Part shown: positions 20,675 to 32,738 of the stretch, piece by piece
Layout: every line of letters starts with the position of its first letter
Numbering within the stretch: the stretch's first letter is position 1
Assembly: GCF_018446385.1 (NCBI RefSeq)
Contig: NC_055996.1
Location: 51,630,365-51,694,364 of the forward strand
Direction: 5' to 3'
Source of the DNA: Zingiber officinale
Lineage: Eukaryota > Streptophyta > Magnoliopsida > Zingiberales > Zingiberaceae
DNA length: 64,000 nt
Translations under genes and position numbers: made by a program
Notes under the pieces: generated by a model
Told to the model about the DNA's origin: nothing
Seen by the model: the letters and a program-made list of their open reading frames with translations, nothing else
The model's database searches: none

Positions 20675-23600
20675 TGTAAAATACGGTACCCAAACAAGCA
20701 CTAAATAATAGGATTATTTAGTAATAGTCTTATTGGAATTTTTAGAAATTTTTAGAAATTTTTTGGGATTTAATCGGAGCCTGTATGGCGTACTTAGAGG
20801 GGATACATTCATGGGCCCGAGAAAAGTCTGTTTGAAATACCCAAAGGTGTGAGTTGATCAAATTGATTAACGTATAGTTGAATTGATCAAAACCTAAGTT
20901 ATAAATAAAACCTTAACCTCCTTCCTCTCTTCACTTCCGAAACCCTTCCTTCTCTAAGCCCCTCACGCGGTCGATTCCCATCGCGCCGAACCACCGCCGA
21001 CTTCATCTCCCGATCCCTCACCTCGTGACGCCGTCGGCCTTATTCTCTCGAGCCACAGCTGCCTATCCTCTCTTCCTCACACGTGAGCACCACAGTCGCG
21101 GCTCCCTCTCCCTCTCGTAATTTTCCTCACCAAAATCGCCGACCCTTTTTCCGCTCACAAGCACCGTAGCAACCGACGATCTCTCCCACGGATGAGCACC
21201 CCCGGATGCCGCCTACCCCACCTCCTCATGACAGCATCAGAGACGCTGCACCACCGCAGGTTGCAAAGGGGCCAGCGACCAACGCGACGCCTTTCCGCCA
21301 CTTGCTGCCTGCCCTAATACCGTGTCCCCTGGCGAATTCCTCCTTCGTCGGCCACTAGGGTTCGTTAAGGTGGGTTCCAGCCTGAGAGGAAGTTGTGGAC
21401 ACAAACTTTGGTAAGGCACTTCATTTTGGATCCTAGGGTTATAGAGATCTAGATTGTGGTTTCTGATTTGGGAAGTTTAAGCTAATTAGGATGGTTGATC
21501 TTGTAGCTTTGGCCATGGATTTTTTTTTTTTTTGCAGCCTTGCTTGGACCACAGTAGCTTCGCCAGTAGCTAGTCTGGATGGGTGCCCCGCTGTCCACAG
21601 TGCGTTGCAGCAGTAGGGAGAAGAAGCCAGAGGTTTGATTTGGGTAACAAACCTATTTTGTTAAACCTAATTCAGTGATGATTAGTTCTTCGATTTAATA
21701 GGCGATTAGTGGTTTTGGTGATCGTTAAGGGGTTAATCGATCATGAGGTATTGTGATCTAAGACGTGCTGTGTGTTAGATTAGCAAAGGTTTGATTTCTT
21801 GTTCAATTTTAGGATATGTGATTAGCTATTTGAACAATTATTGTAGGTCTGGCCATTAATTCCAGTAGTGATTTTCTTCAGTATTGGATTAGCACCTTAG
21901 GCATCAGACTTGGGTGAGTTTTTAGAATGTGTTCATGCTTAGCCTAACCCTATATGATGATGAAAGGGTTAGTGTTATTTGGATCCAATGTAGTGGTGAT
22001 ATGATTTTGGGTTAATTATCAGATTGGTTGTGGAAGAAATTGTGGGATAATTAGGTTGGATTTATTAGGGTTTGGCTTGTGTTAACCAATCTATGTTAGA
22101 TCTAAGTGTTGAATGTGTACTTATTCTAGGATTCTGATTCGAGATAAGAGCTCTGACTGGAGGACATTTAGCATGATCTACGTATAAAGGTGGGTACTTC
22201 TTGCTTTGTTTCTTTTAGCACTTTGACCTTAGTGCATGAACTATTTTGGATAAGAAACTATTTTCTTTTACCTTGACTCCACTCTTATTTTTCTGCACTT
22301 GATACTTCCACGCGATCTTTGAGAAACTTGTTTCCATATCTATACAGTCTCTTGTTGTTGTCCATGACAAGTAGCAGATACTAGATACCATGTTTGTATG
22401 CTTTAACTGTTGATTATTTATGTACTATATTGAGCATGCTGGCTTCATGTAGCATACCTAATTTCTGCTTATATTTGTATGATGACTGTTGCATTTGGCG
22501 CATCATATCATGGCATGCATGTCAACGACCAATTCTCCCTTGCGGTCGAGAGAGTCGTTGACCAAGGCCGCATCCTCAGCCACTCGAGAGAGTGGTAGTT
22601 GGAGTTGATGCCGCTTGTCCTGTCGTGCCACACTCGGCCACTCGTGGGTAGTGGTAGCTGGAGTTGCGAGCAGTAGGAACCCCCTTCACTGTGTAGCAAG
22701 TTAGCTACTCAGCACCTGTCCATCCGGTCACTCGAGAGTAGTGGCAGCCTTTGGGTGGTACAGTTGTCATCGATCCAGCCTCTTGACCATATAGGGGTCG
22801 TGGTACAGAGAGGTGGGTAGGGTGACCATCCGTGCATACGCTGTTATTATACTTGCTTTGGCTGCTACTGTTTACATATGTTGTAATTGCTTACTTACTG
22901 TTATTGTTCACATATGCTGATATGCTTACTTATGTTGAGATATACTCTCATTGTAGATGTTTAAACATTGGTTTATTCATTGGAAATTTGTATATACCTT
23001 GCTTATTACCTCTGTAGTTATGAGCAGTACTATACCAGATTAGTACCATTTCTGACCTTCTATACCTAGTTTAGGATATGGTTTCAGGTATGAGAATTTA
23101 TTATGGTTCTATTTTAGTATCTGCTACTTCCTTTATGAGACTGTATACTCTTGACTCACTTTCTAGTGTATTTTATGTTCATGCACTATCGTTCCTTTAC
23201 CCGCTGAGTTCCAATACTCACCACCCCACAAAATGATTTTTCTTTCGCCAGGTAGCAGGTAGATGAGTCAGGGATGCTTGGAGAGATGCCGGCTGCCAGT
23301 TCTGGGTCCTGCGTTATATCGGTTTTATTTTCGCTTTATTCATATTTTTTGGTAGGTAGCGGTTTTAGTATTATATGAATTGGTATGTGTTTGGAGTTTG
23401 ATTCGTGGTGTTTTTCTTTCGTGATCTTGTGGTTGTGTAAGCCTAATTTGCTAGTAAACTTTAGTTGTGGATTATGGGTTTTCTCTTCGTTTTTCTGCTG
23501 TATTTTTGATACAACCGTATGGGCTGAATATAACTGTGTGGTTATGTATGTTCCAGCCATGTGGGCTGATGAATATGTTATATGTTATTTGTGTGTATGT

Positions 23601-23678
23601 ATATTGTATCATATTGTCACTAGTACAGGGGAGATGCTGCTGGATTTTTATCTGGCAGGACTCCTTTAGGGCGTGACA
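20675..23678 (+). repeat. 5' LTR (about 3 kb)
   Basis: Its first 280 bp match 25287-25565. Short open frames inside it have no recognisable product. It directly abuts the juxtamembrane part of the kinase pseudogene on its left. Confidence 0.75.
22560..22760 (+). repeat. Degenerate subrepeats in the 3-kb LTR
   Basis: Three related copies of a CACTCGAGAGAGTGGTAGTTGG-like unit, each a small hairpin around CTCGAG or CTCGTG, at about 22578, 22636 and 22727. Confidence 0.55.
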
Positions 23679-23698
23679 ATTTATTTGGTATCAGAGCC

Positions 23699-24456
23699 AC
23701 AGGTTTGCGAGGCATGTTATTGTGTTTTGTATTTCGTTATTTGGTTTCTCGATGTGACTTTTCCGATTTTGGGACCATGCAGCCGTAGGACATCTCCAAG
23801 CTATAGGAGGTATGTTCGTATACTGTTATCATACATATTTATTAGAACTTGGCTAGTTGGTTATACCATGTGTACTTGTTTAGTTATTTATACCATATAT
23901 GACATGTTGGGTCAGCTATTGCTTAGGTCCATCAAAGTTTAGTAGAGTTCACTGGTTACAGACTCGTAGAGTTTTCCTACTATACCGCCAGTGTTACTAG
24001 TTCTCCTGTTACTAGTTGGGTAGTGTATAGCATTTTTTCTAAATATCATGTTACTTCAATTAGTAGAGAACCGATTGAACTTTGTTAACTTTGATCAATA
24101 GAGTATCGATACTCGATTTCATGGAAATTTTGACCGTTGGGTATTGGTATTTTTGAAGTTGAGTTTAATGTAGTGACTGGATAAAGGCATTGGATATTTC
24201 ACATTTGATGGGGTTTCAGGCGTATGTGATGCATACAAAATTGAGATTCAAATTCTGAAGGAATTGATTGATGGCAATTATCATTTTACCAATCTTATTT
24301 CTGGTGGAGTTATTTATATTGGGTTCTCTTTCATGCCTTTTCCATCATGATAATATCAACTCTTTACTAGCTACTAATTTAGAAACTACCACTGACTACT
24401 ATTGTGGAAGGGAAATTCATGAGTAAGTTAGAGAGTTGATCCTTGCTTCTATGCTA
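23699..24456. other. Interior of the scrambled gypsy-like element, no gene seen
   Basis: No frame of recognisable product. If gag of this element was here it has decayed past recognition. Confidence 0.4.
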
Positions 24457-24597
24457 TATTTTGTTGGAGCCCTGTCAACATCATTAGCACTGAACTTTGC
24501 CCTTTTGATTGTTGGACGTTTTTATGGTATAGGAATTGGATTGGTAAATCAAGTCACTTGTGCAGCTATGATTGTTCACTTCTGTTCTCTTGATTAG
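24457..24597 (+). pseudogene. Fragment resembling an MFS sugar transporter
   Basis: A 46-residue stretch reads YFVGALSTSLALNFALLIVG and then RFYGIGIGLVNQVT before a stop. The order 'small-residue helix, then a GR..(Y/F)GIGIG loop' is the conserved cytoplasmic loop of plant monosaccharide transporters (vacuolar glucose transporter or D-xylose-proton symporter-like). It would be one transmembrane helix and part of the next, possibly a captured exon. The match is from memory of the family only. Confidence 0.4.
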
Positions 24598-24617
24598 CTC
24601 ATCTGTATCCGATGCCT

Positions 24618-25286
24618 TTGTTCCCCGTGCTTCTTAAGGTATGTCCTAGCGTGCCAAATAGTGATTCTAGTGAAGAGGAGATTGACAGGTATAGGAAATG
24701 GATTAAAGCAGATGAGATGGCCCGGTGTTACATTTTGGCTTCTATGCCAAATGTGCTGCAACATCAGCATCAGACCTTACCCACTGCCTATGACATGATG
24801 CTCAATATCAAGGAACTCTTCGGACACCAGAATCGGACTGCCAAATAGGAGGCTATGAGAAACTTAATGACGACCACCATGACTGATGGGAAACCCGTAA
24901 GGGATCATATCCTTAAGATGATGGCTCATTTAATGGATTGTCCTCACAGTATACACTTAGGCGCATTTAATAGTATCCTCCCCATCAGAGTCACTGCTAT
25001 TATTTGTGTGACCGAAGAAAAACTAACTATTAATTTTATTTGTCATAAAGTTAGGTTGACAAGATAATAAAATTAATGGGTAAAACCCCCTCTTACAAAT
25101 GTTTGAATTTGTATACGTCCACACTATTGTGGCATACAAAATTCATGGTGCTTTGAGGTGTTGGTGAATTTAAATGATATTGTTTGAGGAATCAATATTA
25201 TTTTAAATTCTAAAGTTTTGACCAAATATTTTGTGATTCTTAGGATTTCAAATAGCTTTCAATCCTCTTGCTGTTATATTGAAAGA
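24618..25286 (+). pseudogene. Angela-like copia gag pieces in swapped order
   Basis: 24618-24945 matches the middle of the copia gag at 33960-34260 (EEIDRYRKWIKADEMARCYI, with one stop at 24846). 24946-25286 matches the leader and gag start at 33544-33880. In the intact relative the leader comes before gag; here it comes after. Both pieces are on the plus strand. The truncated gypsy LTR starts at 25287, right after GAAAGA, which matches gag codons in the relative. The junction implies two tandem copies with the middle lost, or a rearrangement. Confidence 0.75.
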
Positions 25287-25565
25287 TGTAAAATACGGTA
25301 CCCAAACAAACACTAAATAATAGGATTATTTAGTAATAGTCTTATTGAAATTTTTAGAAATTTTCTGAGATTTAATCGGAGCCTGTATGACGTACTTAGA
25401 GGGGATGCGTTCATGGGTCAGAGAAAAGCCTGTTTGGAATATTCAAAGATGGGAGTTGATCAATTTTATTAACGTATAGTTGAATTGATCAAAACCTAAG
25501 TTATAAATAAAGCCTTAACCTCCTTCCTCTCTTCACCGCCAAAACCCTTCCTTCTCTAAGCCCCA
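25287..25565 (+). repeat. Truncated second copy of the 3-kb LTR
   Basis: Matches 20675-20955 including the TATAAATA box, then breaks off. The word CTAAGTTATAAATA occurs both in the LTR (about 25497) and at the break (about 25568), so a microhomology join is possible. Confidence 0.8.
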
Positions 25566-25583
25566 AATCTAAGTTATAAATAA

Positions 25584-25771
25584 ACTGAGATCGGTTCATA
25601 GTTCACCTCATAGTAGTCAGTCAAAGAACAAGATGCATGTGTCATCGAGGCTTGGATAACATCTCAATTCCAATCTAGAATTCATGGACACCTTGCTCTG
25701 ACATTGGGTTACCACGCTTGATGGTGTCTTTCATGGTCCTGTCATTAATCTCCCTAAGATCCAAAACCCAC
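25584..25771 (-). pseudogene. Second FERONIA-like kinase fragment (empty-site copy)
   Basis: Matches 18411-18487 joined to 20381-20500 of the first kinase pseudogene without the 1.9-kb insertion, plus a small internal deletion. It is bounded on the left by the truncated gypsy LTR and on the right by the Tat-like LTR starting at 25772. Since it overlaps the first copy, it is a separate paralogue or a duplication, not the other half of the same gene. Confidence 0.85.
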
Positions 25772-27262
25772 TGATCCCATCCGGAAGTTGAGTCAGACAG
25801 AGGCGGTCACGGTGTCGCCGGTGTTGACGAAAAGTCGTTGGGCCTCTTGAATGACCTAGCAACCCGCCGAAAGGCTTCCACGAGCGGATGACGATGGGGA
25901 TGGCGAAGCTGCTGATCCTGCGCACACTCAGACGAACCCCCTTCATGTTAGAGGCCAGAAACCAGGGAAAAAACCCCAGATTAGGCCCTTCGACGCTTAA
26001 GTCAGGTACTTTTTCCCCAGAAGAAACAGAGAAAGCAGAAAAAGTAAAAGACTGGTAAGAAAGGATGAGTGAGCGTACCTATGTAAGGGACAAAACATCC
26101 CTTTTTATACTACAACTGATGCTTCTGGAATCTGATGAGTGTCAGGGAATGTCGGATGTCAGGCTTTGTCTGGCGGTGGATGACACGTGGCGTCCTCGTA
26201 TAGGTCTGGGGAGGAATCAAAGGGCTATGAACACCCGACCATAGGCATATTCTCTGATAGGCAGTGATTATTCCCTGACAGGTCGTTGCGATTCCTTGGC
26301 TTGCTTGTCATGTAGCGTCCGACCTCCTTATTCCATTTCTCCTGTGTTGGCTTTTCATACTTGCTGATCCCAACCTGTGGGCGCAGACCTGTAGTTATCC
26401 CGTGTTTACTGTTTCACAACTTCAGTCCTGCGTGTCCATCCCTGTCTTATGTGATCTATTCTGTAATTTCCCGACCTGCCTTACGCTATAAAGCCGCGAC
26501 CTGTTAAGCTCTGATATGGTTCTGTCTATCCTACCTCCCGACCTGTAATTTTCCATCTGTTTCCCTTACTTTGGGTCTCGACCTATAGGCGTCAGTTTGC
26601 TTCCGCTTATCCTGAGTCCCGACTTGTATCCTTGGTTGACACAATCCTGACCTGTAGGCTTGTCCCTGTATCCTGTGCCACACTGCTAGAAGTCCCGACC
26701 TGTATCCTTGGTTGGCACAATCCTAACCTGTATACATCGATCCATGTATCCTGAGCCATAAGGTTATAAGTCCTGACCTGTATCCTTGGCTGGCATATCC
26801 CGACCTGTACACATCGATCCATGTATCCTGAGCCATAAGGCTATAAGTCCTGACCTATATCCTTGGCTGGCACATCTCGACCTGTACACATCGATCCATG
26901 TATCCTGAGCCATAAGGCTATAAGTGTTGACCTGTATCCTTAGCTGGCACTTCCCAACCTACGATCTTGGCCTCTGAATTCTTGACACGTGGATCTAACC
27001 CCGGGATCCCATTCGTGTCTGACCCAACCCCTCTCATAATTGGGCCCTTTGAACTACACGTAGCCCTGATCCTTGACCTCCACGTAGGTCAGACTTTTGA
27101 CCTCCATGCAGACCTGACTTCTGACCGCCTCGCAAGCTTGACTTCTGACCGTCATGTGAGGTTGACTTTTGACCATCCAATGGGCTCGACTCTTGACCAT
27201 CCAATGGGCTTGACTCTTGACCACCTCATCTCTCTGACCCCACGATCATGCACCGTATCACA
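25772..27262 (-). repeat. 3' LTR of the Tat-like element
   Basis: TG..CA termini on the minus strand. TATAAAAA (minus) at 26102-26109 separates a repeat-rich U3 (26110-27262) from R/U5. The left junction falls exactly where the kinase match ends. Confidence 0.7.
26620..26960 (-). repeat. ~76-bp subrepeats in U3 of the Tat-like LTR
   Basis: Four to five copies of a unit containing GACCTGTATCCTTGG and CATCGATCCATGTATCCTGA (plus-strand reading), spaced about 76 bp. The motif CGACCTGT recurs more widely from 26370. Confidence 0.75.
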
Positions 27263-27278
27263 AGCCTCCCCCTCAAGT
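27263..27278 (-). other. Polypurine tract of the Tat-like element
   Basis: Minus-strand ACTTGAGGGGGAGGCT directly precedes the LTR start TGTGATACGG. It fixes the orientation of the element. Confidence 0.75.
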
Positions 27279-27545
27279 CTAGTCGAAGGAGGCCCCAGTC
27301 CGACTGACTAGACCCAAGTCCCATTTCACCTGATCTGGCTCCATAGCTCCTGCATCTATCTACTAGCTGACCCCTTTTCCCCATTTCTCTCTCAGAATTT
27401 ATTGCCTTCCCTAAAAGATAGGCTGAACTTTACTGTATGCATGCTGATTCTTCGACTTTCGATCATGCCACTTTCTTATAAATGTCGCACGACTTTCCAA
27501 GTGTCATTCCCTGTTTCGAGGTAATCCTTTCACCTTCCCCTCCCT

Positions 27546-27550
27546 TATAA
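27546..27550 (+). promoter_or_regulatory. TATA box of the antisense coiled-coil mini-gene
   Basis: TTATAAGAGGG context, 72 bp upstream of the ATG at 27622. The same TTATAAG word precedes the gene starting at 29790. Confidence 0.5.
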
Positions 27551-27621
27551 GAGGGTTTTGTATACTTCCACTGTTACGCATACCACCACTCTCCCTTTTT
27601 CTAGTTATCCCCTTCTGACTC

Positions 27622-28014
27622 ATGGAGCACGATGATCTATCTTCTTTACGTCACCAGCTTGCTCTTAAAGAAAAAGCCCTGCATAAGATGACACTAAGCC
27701 GGGATCTTCAGACTTCTCTTCGTAGGGAGATGGAATAGCTCTGGCAGGCAGCCAAATACAGAACCAGGGCCAAGGCAGCTCTCAAGATGAAGGCTCATGC
27801 AGATTTCCAGGCTCAGATCCATCATATCATTTATCTGAAGATGAAACATGAGGATGAGATGACCTCCTTGAAGGAGGAGAGCCGGTTAAAGGACGAGACC
27901 ATTGGCCAACTACAAAACTCCCTTAAACTTGTTGAGGGGGAACTAGCCCAAGCAAGGGCTTATTTAGCAAGCAGGGGTCAGGCTTCTAGATCTGGTAGCA
28001 ATGTAAACCCCTGA
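27622..28014 (+). pseudogene. Antisense coiled-coil ORF of the Tat-like element
   Basis: 131 codons including the terminal stop, with one in-frame TAG (27736-27738) where glutamine would fit. The product is almost entirely charged heptads (RHQLALKEKALHKM, LKEESRLKDETIGQLQ), a single long coiled coil with a short Ser/Gly/Asn tail. It is on the plus strand, opposite to the LTR at 25772-27262, and has its own TATA box. It resembles the coiled-coil half of the larger antisense gene (61603-62466), so the two may share origin. No enzyme domain; function unknown. Confidence 0.55.
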
Positions 28015-28388
28015 AGAATGTTCACCCTTTTAACGAAATAAAACATGTTTCTTGGATTCCATTTATTATGGTGTAGCCCCATGTCCCCTTGCTCTGACAT
28101 CATTATGTTTCTGTTAAACACCTACGTTCCTCTAACATATCTAGCCCTGCGTTGCTCTAACATTTCTAGCACAAATAATAAAGATAATTTGCTTACCCAA
28201 CCTTCTTCTTACCTTTCACCAAAAGATCAAAAGGCTTGAGAAGTTAAGACGCTCAAGAATATGTCTGCCAGTTTTCATATTTAGTAGAAATAATGGAAAT
28301 ATGGATTACTGACCGGTTAGGCACGAGAGTAGGTCTTGTTGTATTTTGTCTAGGCGAATGTAAGGGGTATTGACCGGGAGAGTCATTG
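28015..28388. other. Spacer before the 73-bp array
   Basis: Presumed 3' UTR of the mini-gene (AATAAA-like AATAATAAAG near 28173). No gene seen. Confidence 0.4.
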
Positions 28389-29127
28389 CACCGACCTGGA
28401 CGGTCGTTGGGCGTGAGAGCCGTGCTCACTTATAACTCGCACTCGGGCGAGAGTCTGGGACAGCCGACCTGGAAGGTCGTTGGACGTGAGAGTCGTGCTC
28501 ACTTATAACTCGCACTGGGACGAGAGTCTGGGACAACTGACCGGGAAGGTCGTTGGGCGTGAGAGTCGTGCTCACTTATAACCCGCATTGGGGTGAGAGT
28601 CTGGGACAGCCGACCGGGAAGGTCGTTGGGCGTGAGAGTCATGCTCACTTATAACTCGTACTGAGGTGAGAGTCTGGGACAGCCGACCTGAAAGGTCGTT
28701 GGGCGTGAGAGTCGTGCTCACTTATAACTCGCACTGAGGCGAGAGTCTGGGACTGCCGACCGGGAAGGTCGTTTGGCGTGAGAGTCGTGCTCACTTATAA
28801 CTCGCGCTGAGGTGAGAGTCTGGGAAAGCCGACCGGGAAGGTCGTTGGGCGTGAGAGCCATGCTCACTTATAACTCGCACTGAGGCAAGAGTCTGGGATA
28901 GCTGACCGGTAAGGTCATTGGGCATGAGAGTCGTGCTCCCTTATAACTCACACTGAGGCGAGAGTCTGGGATAGCCAACCGGGAAGATTGTTGGGCGTGA
29001 GAGTCGTGCTCACTTATAACTCGCACTGAGGCGAGTGTCTGGGATAGCCAACCGGGAAGGTCGTTGGGCGTGAGTCATGCTCACTTATAACTCGCACTGA
29101 GGCGAGAGTCTGGGACAGCCGACCTGG
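28389..29127. repeat. Array of ten ~73-bp tandem repeats
   Basis: Each unit contains GTCGTTGGGCGTGAGAGTCG, CTCACTTATAACTCGCACTG and GAGTCTGGGACAGCCGACC-like segments. About ten copies are spaced 72-74 bp with a few substitutions each. There are no unique spacers, so it is a tandem satellite-like array. It lies between the 3' LTR and the antisense domain gene of the Tat-like element, the hypervariable region known in this lineage to hold tandem repeats. Confidence 0.9.
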
Positions 29128-29789
29128 ACTTCTGAGGAAAGTCCGCTCGGGGAAAGATGCTGCCGACCTGGGGGGTGATCTCCTGACCAGGGATTGTTTG
29201 AAAAGAGCATTCCGACCTCGTCTGCAGTCAAGAAATATACAGTATCAGACGTAAGTGAAGATAAAAATATTAAAACCTTACTCAACCCTCGGGAAAATGA
29301 CGCATTGTAGCATTGCAACATTCAAATTTGTCTCTCGCCCTTTCCTTCGCTGCTTCCCAAGAAGATCGCGTGGCAGAGGCTTCCGTACACATGCCCCTTT
29401 TCATGATTTCCTTATCACGTCCATCATTAATATGCTTCCTAGGGTGGTGACACCTGTCCTGCGTCTTTATTACTTACGTTGTATGACGCCGCCTGCTTAA
29501 CTCCTTTTTCATACTTGACTTACCATAAGTGCATGTCGTTCTTTGATTAGACGGCGCTTGGGCGCTTTACCTAAAAAGATACCCGACCCCTCTTTCGATA
29601 TTTCCCAGGAAAGCTTGCTTTATAAGCCCTAAAGGCAATCCGTCATCATCATTGCAGCGCTTCGACTACTTCCACCTCCTCGTTTTTTTGTTGTCCCTCT
29701 GCTGTGGCTATTCCTCTTCTCGACCACCAGTGCCCGGTTCTCTTCCTTCTCTTGTCTTCTTTCCTACTTCGATCTTCCTCATTTTCATA
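29128..29789 (+). promoter_or_regulatory. Promoter and leader of antisense gene A
   Basis: TATAAGCC lies at 29621-29628, followed by a pyrimidine-rich leader (CTTCGACTACTTCCACC onward) to the ATG at 29790. No ORF of its own. Confidence 0.5.
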
Positions 29790-30314
29790 ATGGCGAACGG
29801 TAAGGCATCCTTCTGATATGCTTATCACATTTCTGACCTAGACAACTATGACTTATCCATGATCCAGTCTAGCCTGGAACTTAGCAAAGATTATTAACTT
29901 CGACTCCCCACGCCCAACGAACATCCTTTATCTCCTCCCGAAGGCTTCATGACTGTTTTCAAGGATCAACTACTAGGAGACCTTCATTTTCCCCCCCATC
30001 CATTCATCTCTTCACTGAGTCGATACTTTGGTATCTGCCCCTCTCAATTCACTCCCAATTTCTTTAGGGCTATATGTGGCACCATCATTTTGTGTCATGT
30101 CTACCAAATTCCTTTGACTATCCAGCTATTTCATCATTTCTATACCTTCAAACGATCTTAACCAGGGGTATTCATGGTGCAAGCCAGACCAGGTTATAAA
30201 TTCTTCTCCGACATGCCTTCTTCCAACAAAGGTTGAAAGTCTCATTTTTTCTTCATCAGATTACCTGCCCCCCTGATCGGGCCCACCCAATGGCGCTTTG
30301 ATCTTCCTCCTAAT

Positions 30315-32736
30315 TGTTGGAATGTATACTAAAATCCTAGCTTTTGTAAATATTTATTTTTGAAATAAAAGAATCACATTGGTCAATATCTATATTTATT
30401 TGTTAAATGTAATTGTTCAATTAATTTATATAGTAAATAACATGGTGTGTGGTGTCACACTCAGAAGATCATGTTGTCGGTTCTTTATAAATTATAAACA
30501 GTTGCTCGCGACTAAGATGGAAAGGAACAAACCATTAGAATAGTCGTAGTGTAATTAAGTATTAGTTTATCTTGACTAATAAATTACACTGGTACACTCT
30601 AAGTGTATTGAGTAGGATCATTTTAGGTAAGTTCTTTTTGTACTGACTTAATAAAATAACTAGACATTAGTTATTATGGAAGTGTGTACTCTTAATCCTA
30701 ATATAATAACAAGCGCATATATTTAGTATTTATTTCTTTAACTTATCAAAGGGTGAGATTTAGCTTGATAAATCAATAGGCATGATAAGTTGGGAATGAT
30801 ATTACTTATAGTGTGTGTTGTTGATTATAGAAGGAAACTGTGTCCTAGTTATCTAGGTTGAGAATGTCCCCAAGAGGAGCTCATAAGGATTGCCATGTTA
30901 AACCCTGTAGGTGGACTTAGTCCGACAAGACAATGAAGTTGAGTGGTACTACTCTTGGAGCTAGATATTAATTAAGTGAGTTGTCAGTAACTTACTTAAT
31001 TAGTGGACATTCGTTATCTTAAACACAGAAAGACTAACACACTCATAATAAGAAGGAGCTCATAATGTAATTTGGGATTGGTGCGGTAGTGCGATAATAA
31101 CTCTCTAGTGGAATGAGTTATTATCGATGAACTTGAGTTGTATGTTCGGGGCGAACACGGGATACTCAAGCTCATCGAAAGGCCAAAACCAATTTCTCCT
31201 CTAGGTCCCTGTCGTAGCCTCATTAATGCCTCAAGTCCATCCAAAGAAAGGCCCATCTTGGTGGGCCGGTCCATTGCTTGGTGACCAAGCAATGGCTGGC
31301 CACATTATCCTCTTAAGGGGCCGACCCCTTTGCTTGGTACCCAAGCATGTAGGGGTAGACCACAATAATTCAAACAAGGAGGGGTGTTTTGAATTTTTAA
31401 ACTCTTCTCTTTGTAGAAAACTACAAGTTTTAAAAGAGAGATTTTAAATTTAAAAACTTTCCTTATTTGAATTAGGCCACATGTTTTAAAAGAAAGTTTA
31501 AAAGATTTTAAAACTTTTCTTTTTTAACCATCCTCATGGTTTAAGAAAAAAAAGGAAGAGAAGTTTTAAAATTTAAATTTTCTATCACCATATTAAAAAA
31601 GGAAATTTTATAAGAGAAGTTTTAAATTTTAAAACATGGTTTTAATTTTTTAAAATTTTCCTTTTTTAACCCCTACTTTAGGAAATTAGAAGAGAGCTTG
31701 TAAAATTTTATAAGGGTTTATAAAATTTTATTTTCCTTTCTTTCCTTGATGAGGTGGCCGGCCACTTTGCTTGGTGCCCAAGCAAGGGGCCGGCCAAAAG
31801 AAAATAAAAAAATCATCATCCAATTAATGTTTGGTGATTGATTCAATCAAAAGGAAATAAAAGGAAAAATAAAAGGGAAAAGGAAAAACAAAAGGAAGAT
31901 TTTAACTTTTGTAAAAAGTCTTTCCTTATTTGCCTTGGGCAAGTAATATAAAAGAAGGGGTGAGAAGGTCTCATGAATTCAATTCTTATTCTCTTGGTGG
32001 AGTCTCTCTAGGTGGCCGACCCTCCCTCTTCCCTCTTCTTTTCCCTTTGCTCTCTTCTCCTTAGTGGTGGTGGTGGCCGGATTTTAGAGGAAGAGGAAGA
32101 AAGCTTTTGGGTGGTGTTCATTTTGGAGGATCGTCGCCCACACAACGTCCAAGGCGAGGCGAGGAATATGGCAGAAGATCTCGAGGTCATTAGCATACAA
32201 AGATAAGGTATAATTAGCAATTGTTTTCCACATCATGCTAGTTATTTCTTTTTGTAAAAATTCCAAACACAAGAGTCATTAGATCTAGTTTTTTGAATTT
32301 ATTTTTCGAGTTTGTGTTTTCTTTGTTTTTCGAATTTTTGATTCAATTGTTCTTTTTGGTTAAACCTAGAGTTATTTAAGGAAATTAAATATTAGCTTTC
32401 CTTAAAAGGCTTTGTCTAGGAGGTGGTGGTTGCTCCCATATCCAAGAAGGTCATGTGCCTCATCATGAAGTCCTGGAAGTCAATTTTGGAAATTAATATT
32501 TAATGGAATTAATAACATAGGTGGATTTGGATCAATAGTGTTAAGTTCCGCTTGCGATCCAAATCTAAACCATTAAGAGCAGATAAGTTAAATTTGGAAT
32601 CAATGATGTTAAGTTCCGTCTATGATTCCTAATTTAACTTCTAAAGAACACAATAGGTTATTTAATGAAAGGTTCGACACTTGTACAAAATTTTTGTACA
32701 GTGGAACCGGTACAATTTTCCTAGGACTAACCAACA
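30315..32736 (+). repeat. 5' LTR of the Angela-like element
   Basis: TATAAAAG at 31947-31954 begins the transcript region. Inverted words TTGCTTGGTGACCAAGCAA near 31273 form hairpins. Short frames inside encode nothing recognisable. Confidence 0.92.
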
Positions 32737-32738
32737 AT

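Larger units (their letters stand above)
20675..25565 (+). mobile_element. Ty3/gypsy-like element with 3-kb LTR and scrambled interior
   Basis: The 5' LTR is 20675-23678, starting TGTAAAATACGG and ending GGGCGTGACA. A TATAAATA box lies near 20900 and a long leader follows. A primer site TGGTATCAGAGCC is at 23686-23698. A second copy of the LTR start is at 25287-25565, truncated after about 280 bp and fused to a kinase fragment. The interior lacks recognisable gypsy gag or pol and instead holds a sugar-transporter-like fragment and reordered copia gag pieces. The LTR length suggests a Tekay/Del-type chromovirus, but no pol confirms this. Confidence 0.7.

Noticed and set aside
28389..29127. CRISPR-like regular repeats
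   Set aside because: The units are contiguous 73-bp tandem copies without unique spacers, in a plant retroelement.
32008..32272. Frames in the transcribed leader of the Angela-like LTR, repeated at 59808-60072
   Set aside because: Present in both LTR copies, without domain similarity; the purine/pyrimidine-rich leader gives chance frames on both strands.
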